Below, one piece after another: positions 58,506 through 64,000 of a DNA stretch of 64,000 bases. Position 1 is the first letter of the stretch; each line of letters opens with the position of its first letter. The notes under the pieces were generated by a model. The model searched no databases. It worked only from the letters and a program-made list of their open reading frames with translations, and was not told the origin of the DNA. Source of the stretch: Bryum argenteum. Its lineage: Eukaryota; Streptophyta; Bryopsida; Bryales; Bryaceae. The position numbers were made by a program, and so were the translations under genes. Location of the stretch: assembly GCA_037043015.1 (NCBI GenBank), contig CM073329.1, positions 15,702,648-15,766,647 of the forward strand, in the 5' to 3' direction.

Positions 58506-60990
58506 TTAGCTCCGTACTTTTCCTTTTCTTGAGCTGCTGCCCAGCCATCTCCCTCTGCATAACAGGCTCCCACACGCACAAGACAATCCTCCAGATTCCT
58601 CCCAGAAGGATGTCCCGTAATCCTGGTACATAAAACCGCAACCACAAACAATAAGCAAACATCAAACAAATGAGAAAAAAACCGCAACCACAAATAAGAA
58701 TTAGCAAACAAATAAGAAACTTGCTGTGAAGGCCATCGATCCTTACCCAAGTTAGCTCTTCAAGAGTACAGATGTTTCTTTTTGCAAAAAAGGCGACATG
58801 GTAAATATGGGGGTCGGATTCCTCAATCTTCACTGGAAAATCAATCAAATTAGCATCTGAGCATCGGTGGTTCACAAAGTGTGAGCCAAAAAACCACTTT
58901 GGGGTGGCAATTGGTCACAAGGATCAAGATCACAAGAGAAATGAAGAAGGGAAGAAGGGAAACAAGGAGAGGATGAAGAACAAGGGAAAGAACAAGAAGA
59001 AACCACCGGCCGGATGCATTTTTAAGTACCCTTCAGATTCTAGGCCGCCATTTCTCCATCCTAGCTCGGAATTGGGCGTGCATTAGCTTTTTAGAAAGCC
59101 AACTTAATTGTGCATCTACCCTGAAAATCTCAAAAGCATAGGACAAAAAACCTAGGACTGATTGCCATTTGACTGGGCCTTGTTTTTATACCATCCGGCC
59201 GAGAACACCTTCAACACTACTGACTTTGGGAGGTGATTTCTCCCTCCCTACAGATCGGAATTGGACGAGCCATATACCAAAAGAAAGCTACTGAGGAGAT
59301 CTACCAGCATCCTAAATCTCAATCGATTTGGACTAAAACCGAGGGACTGATGGCTATTTGACTGAGAGGCACTTCCAAGGAGATGAGCAAATGACAACAA
59401 TCTACAAGGAAGAGCAAAAACAAGGAAAGAGGGGCAAGAAGAGAGAGAAGGAGGCCCATGGCCTTCCTTCTCTTCACTAACTAAACATTAGAAGAGGGAG
59501 AGGGAGAACACCAACATGAATCAATGAACAAGAGGGGAATGGATTGATTGATTGATTATAGCTTGAAAACAAGCTCTTAAGTACAAATGGAGGAGCCGCC
59601 AAAGAGGCGGCTCACCCTAACCCTAAGGCCCTAATCTAAGGCCTCCATGGATGAATAACGCTCCATCCTCCATGGCGCTCCATCCTCCATGGCCCTCCAC
59701 CTTGAAGAACCCCTACAAACGAATGTAACTCACAATTGCCACCACAAAGTCAATTGGACAAGACCAAAACAATCAAGTCTCAAACACAAATATGAACACC
59801 CGAGGTTAATTGTGCAAGGCCAATGGTAAAACATCTAACTCTTAATCAAGCAACTAACCCTATTTCTAATTAAGGATCCACTAGGGGGATTCATTCCTCC
59901 TCTAGTCCTTCCCCATCAAACTATGGATCCACTAGGGGGATTCATTCCTCCTCTAGCCCTTCCACACTAAATCTAATCTAAAGCTTAAATAAATGCCAAA
60001 CATCCTATCCAAGGCCTTACAACAACCATCCTCAAACATGCATATTGTATTCAAAACTTAATTATCTCAATTTCACCAATCTACTTCAAAATGACATTTG
60101 CTAATTAACAATTCATTCATAAAAGTAACAAATAAACAATAACATCAAAAGAGAGCAATAACATGCTCTCACACAAAGCGCCCCACATTTCCGTAAGCTA
60201 ACCCGTCAATACATAAAGCATCTGCATCAGACACGCCCGCTTCTGTCTTCCAATCTGCATTTAAGTCTAAAGTGTAATCTCCATGGACATGTGACTTGTC
60301 ATATCGCTTAAAAAGCTCTACGTTGTTGACCACCTCCCCTACATACTCAAAAACAAATGTCCCAACCGGGATTGACTCAAAGGTCCTAACCCCTGCACTG
60401 CACTCGTCCAAAAACTCCGACCTTGACCTTCATACCTCATTTGGACGACCCTATTTGGGCAGGACAAATGACAACCACAAGTTGAATTGCACTCCCAAAT
60501 AAATTTCCTAGGCACATGCCCCTCACACTGCTGTCTTCTACCCCCCGGTTTCCCACCACCTCCTATGTAACACCCGTCCCCTCGTTCACAGAATACCATT
60601 GCAGTTCGTTTCGCAAGACACAACAAACCCACATCAACTTTTATATTCACTTAGAAAACCGTAAGAACTACCTGTAAACCTAAACTTGAAAGTACTTCAA
60701 CGTACCTCATGCAACATGTGTGAAGCCAACCGACCGAATAGTGAGTAGGCCAATTGACCACCATTTTTAACTGCACATTCACAACTGTTTCTATCGAGAA
60801 TACAACTTCTTGTACAACAAGTGCACCCCCCTTCCATACCTTTCTTTATAACCACTTCATTAGACAGAATATTTTGAGTTATGTATGTAAATGGCATCAT
60901 GGGGCAATGGCCGTCCACAGGTCCAAATACTGGAACTTGATGTTGTTCTTTGCCTTTAGATAAATCCAAGCTATTCTCTATCCATGAAAC
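58506..60990 (-). pseudogene. SUVR-type histone H3K9 methyltransferase (preSET-SET-postSET), interrupted
   Basis: Minus-strand exons: 60,990-60,706 (preSET, LDLSKGKEQ... GCTCC... CECAVKNGGQLAY); 60,527-60,174 (CGCHLSCPNRVVQ, then SET start GTFVFEYVGEV and DALCIDGLAYGNVGRF); 58,879-58,747 (NHRCSDANLIDFPV...EELTW); 58,622-58,506 (DYG..., then postSET CACGSLLC). Similarity is closest to SUVR1/2/4-type proteins as I know them. The AdoMet-binding NHRC motif is separated from GRFV by a 1.29-kb insertion with a 5-bp duplication, so the exon itself is split. A second frame change lies near 60.41 kb. The ancestral enzyme would methylate histone H3 lysine 9; this allele probably cannot. Splice phase allows fusion to the coiled-coil/RING exons upstream. 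Confidence 0.75.
58880..60173 (-). mobile_element. Solo-LTR-like element, copy B (1.29 kb), inserted in the SET exon
   Basis: Plus strand begins TGTGAGCC and ends CTCTCACA, flanked by CAAAG on both sides (58,875-58,879; 60,174-60,178). It is homologous to copy A at 50.9-52.5 kb in reverse orientation; for example CCTAGTGGATCC-containing repeats and the CTTGTGACCAA end are shared. Noncoding. The two copies differ clearly, so they are separate insertions, not a recent pair. Confidence 0.75.
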
Positions 60991-61175
60991 CTGGGCACCC
61001 AAATAGAAAAAAGGGTGAGACAATTGCTTACGGTGGAAGGAAAGATGTTATATTCATAGTAGATAAATAGATAAGCAGCCTTATCTTACAAAATTGGAAA
61101 ACTTGAAGACAGGGCTACCTATGCAGCAAATTGCTATCCTCATTCAAATACTAGAAGGCCAAGTCACCGTTTTAC

Positions 61176-64000
61176 CCCTTTCTTTTTGGTTGCGGCCTTT
61201 GTTTCCACTTGCTTCTCGTTTGCTGAAGCAAGTGACATCATCTTCTTCGTCTTTTTCCTCGGACCTTCAGACCCTGCATTGTCAACCTCCATGGCCTGTA
61301 CAGCGTCCTCCCTTAGCACATGCGCCCGTCGTGCTCCGCTCAGTCGGCGCATGCCCTGACTGCCCTCAGCATCCACCTGCATCGGCTCACTCACATCAGG
61401 CAGTGAGCTCCGCGTTTTTCGGCCCTCCACTGACTTTGGTGGAGAATTCTCCTTAGCGTCGTCATACTCCGTCGGTCCCTTTTGCCGACCTCGAGCTCCA
61501 GCACGCACCACAACAGAAAACTCTTGAGCTTCACTTGCCGGAGTCATATTAGCATCCCCCATAGAATTAGAGACAACGGGAGAAGACTGGGCATGCTGTA
61601 ATGCCTCGACTGGACATGCTGATTGCATCTTCGGTGATGCTTGTTGCGCTTGGTTGTCCTCACTCAACTCGGGCAACGTCTCGTCATCCATTGTACTCGC
61701 CCCCGGCAACGTACGCCCATGTGCATCTTCGGCTTCTACAACTTCTAACACTGGGAGTTTGTGGTTGATCACATCCGACTCCTCCTGGCGTCCATCAATG
61801 TCATCTTCTTTGTTGCCCTCGTCGATTGATTGAATCTCATTCGTTGTAGTCTGAGATGGTTGTTGGATTGGCCGCATTCCTCCTTCAACAGCAGACACTT
61901 TATGCACTGGAAGTGCTTGTTCCGGCCTTGACCTCCCAGCTATGACATCCTTCAGAGGTGTTGGAATCCCCACCTTACTCGCCTTAGTATCGGATGGACC
62001 CAGTGGTTTCTTCATGGCTGCTATGCTGACTGTAGAAGAGCCTTTACCCTCGATAGGTGGTCGAGTCAACGATGAAGTACCCACTTTTTTGGATGCTGGT
62101 CTATACGGTTCGCCGGTGACAAGCTTCGAACCCTGCACATGACCTGTTTAAGCCACCAAATTAGTTGAAAGAATTGAAACTTAAGTACCGCACAGAAAGC
62201 TAAGTATCTAATGTATAAAATCGGTAATATAAAAGCACTCCTACGTACCCCTGCTTTGGAATCAGAGTACAACACGACATAAAGCATATACAAAAAGCAG
62301 ATTAGTATTATATTTGTACACAAGCAACCAAATATACTACATATCCTACACCTAAAGCTCCATGCGCAGACATTCACACACACTAAGTACTGAGATATGG
62401 TTAACCTATGCAACTTTGTACTTGTATTATATCCATGTACTAAATATTACTCCTCTTTTTACTCTACAGTGGTAGCAGAAGTACTACTATTGGTTAATGT
62501 GTTTCTAATGTTTACAAACTCGTTTTACACTTACTAATTTGAATACTTCTAGGTACATATTCAAGTACAGACACTACAAGCATTGCATCGACAAGTACTA
62601 AATGTTACCAATACAATAAGTGTCCGAAGTTATACACAACACCAAGTACCAAAGTACCACAGGAGTTCCATTCTTTTACCTAAACTATACAACTGATACA
62701 TTCAAGTACAGACACTATAAGCCATTGCGTCGACAAGTACTAAATGTGAACAATACAGTAAGTGTTCGAAGTTTCACACAACACCGAGTACCAAAGTACC
62801 ACATGAGTTCCAGTCTTTTACATAAACTATAGAACTGATACATTCAAACAGTAAAAATCGTACCTGCGAGTAATGGTGTCTTGCCCTTCGGCTCTAATGG
62901 CACTTCCTCTATACGCGCCGGTACCTCTTGTACACAAGATAACTGACCCATCTCCTCAGGTACAAAACCCCAGCCAAAACTCATCCGCCACTCTCGCTTG
63001 GCTTCCCCCTCGCATTTCGGTTCAACGCATTTGTTCCCTTTGCTAAATACTACCACTGAGCACCATGGGTGGTATAAGTGCTGACAACTAGCGACAATAA
63101 CACCAAAATCTAGAAATTCGTTTGCACACAATGAGCAATGCGTAATCAAAATGTAACTCTTGTCTAACTTCGACCCTGTCGGTTTTGCATATGACATGGG
63201 CCAGGGCTGAATTCCCGATGGTCGGCTGCCACTCTGCAACCTCGACAATTCCTCGTTCAATGCTTGGAGCTGCCTTTGCTTGAGGGTGATGGTGGACTCC
63301 AAGGACTGAAGCTCCTCCGTCAAGTTCTCGCCGTCACGCTTGGCGTCCCTCAACTTTGCTTCATGATCACCCTTCATCATCTCCAAAATACTCCGCTTCG
63401 CCTCGAGCATGTCAACATCGTCCATGCCCACTCCTAAACTCGCTGTTACCGCCTCCAGCTGTCCCTCGAGTGAATTCACGAGTAACTCCACGCTCCTCGT
63501 CTCCTGGGCAGAGAGGTCATGCCTTGATTGGGTTGGTGCCAATAAAGCCCTTGCGTCGCTGATCTCTTTTGCGAGCACCTTTATCCTGGCGTTGAGGTGC
63601 GACACCCTCTCTCCTGTACATGAGTCCATGTCCTCCTCCATCCGTGATGGGATCCTCGATGCGCATACCTCAGACTCTTGCTGCAAGATAACCACACAAC
63701 GCAGTTAGTCAATGCAAAGACTAAAGTAACCATCAAACAAATTAGTGAGAAAGAGGTGCTAAGTTTTCTTACCCGCCTTGACGATCCAGCAAACCGAAAC
63801 CCTGTTGCACCGCCCTTTTCAAGCTTCACTTTCTTGAAGCCGTCGCGTGTCAATTCGACACCTTTCTGTTTGCAATGAAGCAACTTTGCTCTCTGCGCGT
63901 CCCACCTCCCACGCTGCGTATGGTTCGTTTCTTGACCATATGCAGCCCAGTTCACTGTCCCCAAGCCCTCAGCATGCTCCAAAGCGATACCTTGTGCAAA
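61176..64000 (-). CDS. Coiled-coil/RING-like gene, running off the right edge; may be fused to the SET gene
   Basis: Minus-strand exons with matching phases: 64,000-63,773 (partial, basic, open at the edge); 63,680-62,864 (coiled coil, about 150 residues, then a zinc finger CSLC...CQHLYHPWC...CVEPKC); 62,143-61,176 (long disordered, acidic then Lys-rich, with TPLKDVIAGRSRPEQ). The last exon can either stop at 61,164 or splice from GGG|GTAAAA at 61,175 to the preSET exon at 60,990; both are phase 0. If it splices, the product is coiled coil-RING-disordered-preSET-SET-postSET. The finger resembles RING-H2, but its last Cys pair is spaced by four residues. Introns are rich in GTAC. Confidence 0.55.
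62553..62842. repeat. Direct duplication, about 145 bp x 2, in an intron
   Basis: Two copies share ATTCAAGTACAGACACTA and AACACCRAGTACCAAAGTAC. Each carries four or five GTAC sites. It lies in the intron between the RING exon and the disordered exon. Confidence 0.75.

Noticed and set aside
58747-60174. A normal 1.3-kb intron in the SET gene between GRFV and NHRC
   Set aside because: No AG acceptor at the exon edge. A 5-bp duplication and TG...CA ends show an insertion, homologous to copy A.
63581-63772. Hydrophobic membrane-like segment in the frame following the right-edge exon
   Set aside because: It is the translation of an intron: GT donor at 63,772 and AG acceptor before 63,680.

Overview
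The window looks like nuclear DNA of a streptophyte plant, more likely a non-seed lineage (charophyte alga, bryophyte or fern) than an angiosperm. The evidence is a plant-type Dicer-like gene, a SUVR-type SET-domain gene, Arabidopsis-type (CCCTAAA)n repeats, an OTA-clade Ty3/gypsy element with its typical primer-binding site, and plant CACTA, hAT and Harbinger elements. I cannot name the species. The window is mostly mobile DNA with a few decayed host loci.

Layout. (1) 1-13.48 kb: a minus-strand OTA-clade Ty3/gypsy element. Its 5' LTR is at 11.89-13.48 kb, gag-pol at 4.7-10.8 kb, and a large downstream ORF3 runs off the left edge. (2) 13.48-16.7 kb: the 3' part of a second, plus-strand LTR element with a related ORF3, cut by the first. 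(3) 16.8-19.5 kb: a decayed locus with an FCP1/NIF-like domain and a MITE. (4) 20,515-35,512: one 15-kb hAT transposon with near-perfect termini and a perfect 8-bp target duplication. It carries a BED/DUF659/hAT-C transposase plus two cargo genes (coiled-coil/RING-H2 and protein-kinase-like), with duplicated promoter cassettes, long G/C tracts and a 128-129 bp satellite. (5) 35.8-36.2 kb: a Harbinger MITE. (6) 36,314-39,323: a non-autonomous CACTA element, followed by an interstitial telomeric array. (7) 41-42.7 kb: a MITE and an F-box-associated-like relic. (8) 44.7-49.4 kb: a Dicer-like pseudogene, minus strand, without helicase exons in view and with a catalytically dead RNase IIIa. (9) 50-64 kb: a GTAC-rich territory with an unnamed DDE-like transposase gene (+) and a minus-strand gene whose splice phases are compatible with coiled coil-RING-disordered region-preSET-SET-postSET. 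Two related solo-LTR-like insertions lie here, one inside the SET exon.

Most notable signals. An 11-bp degenerate palindrome, GTCNANTNGAC, occurs about 40 times in the LTR, ORF3 and 3' noncoding DNA of the first element and is nearly absent from its gag-pol. Several other elements here seem to carry their own short dispersed motif (CCRCGG, GTAC, TTGACA, TTTAGCTC...AGCTAAA). This recalls the self-recognition motifs bound by VANC anti-silencing proteins of Arabidopsis VANDAL elements, but for different element classes. The second notable signal is the cargo-bearing composite hAT.

Caution: almost every gene here shows small frame changes, and two pure-G runs of 141-147 nt are close to a short-read length. 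Some apparent decay may therefore be assembly error. All motif counts were made by eye.
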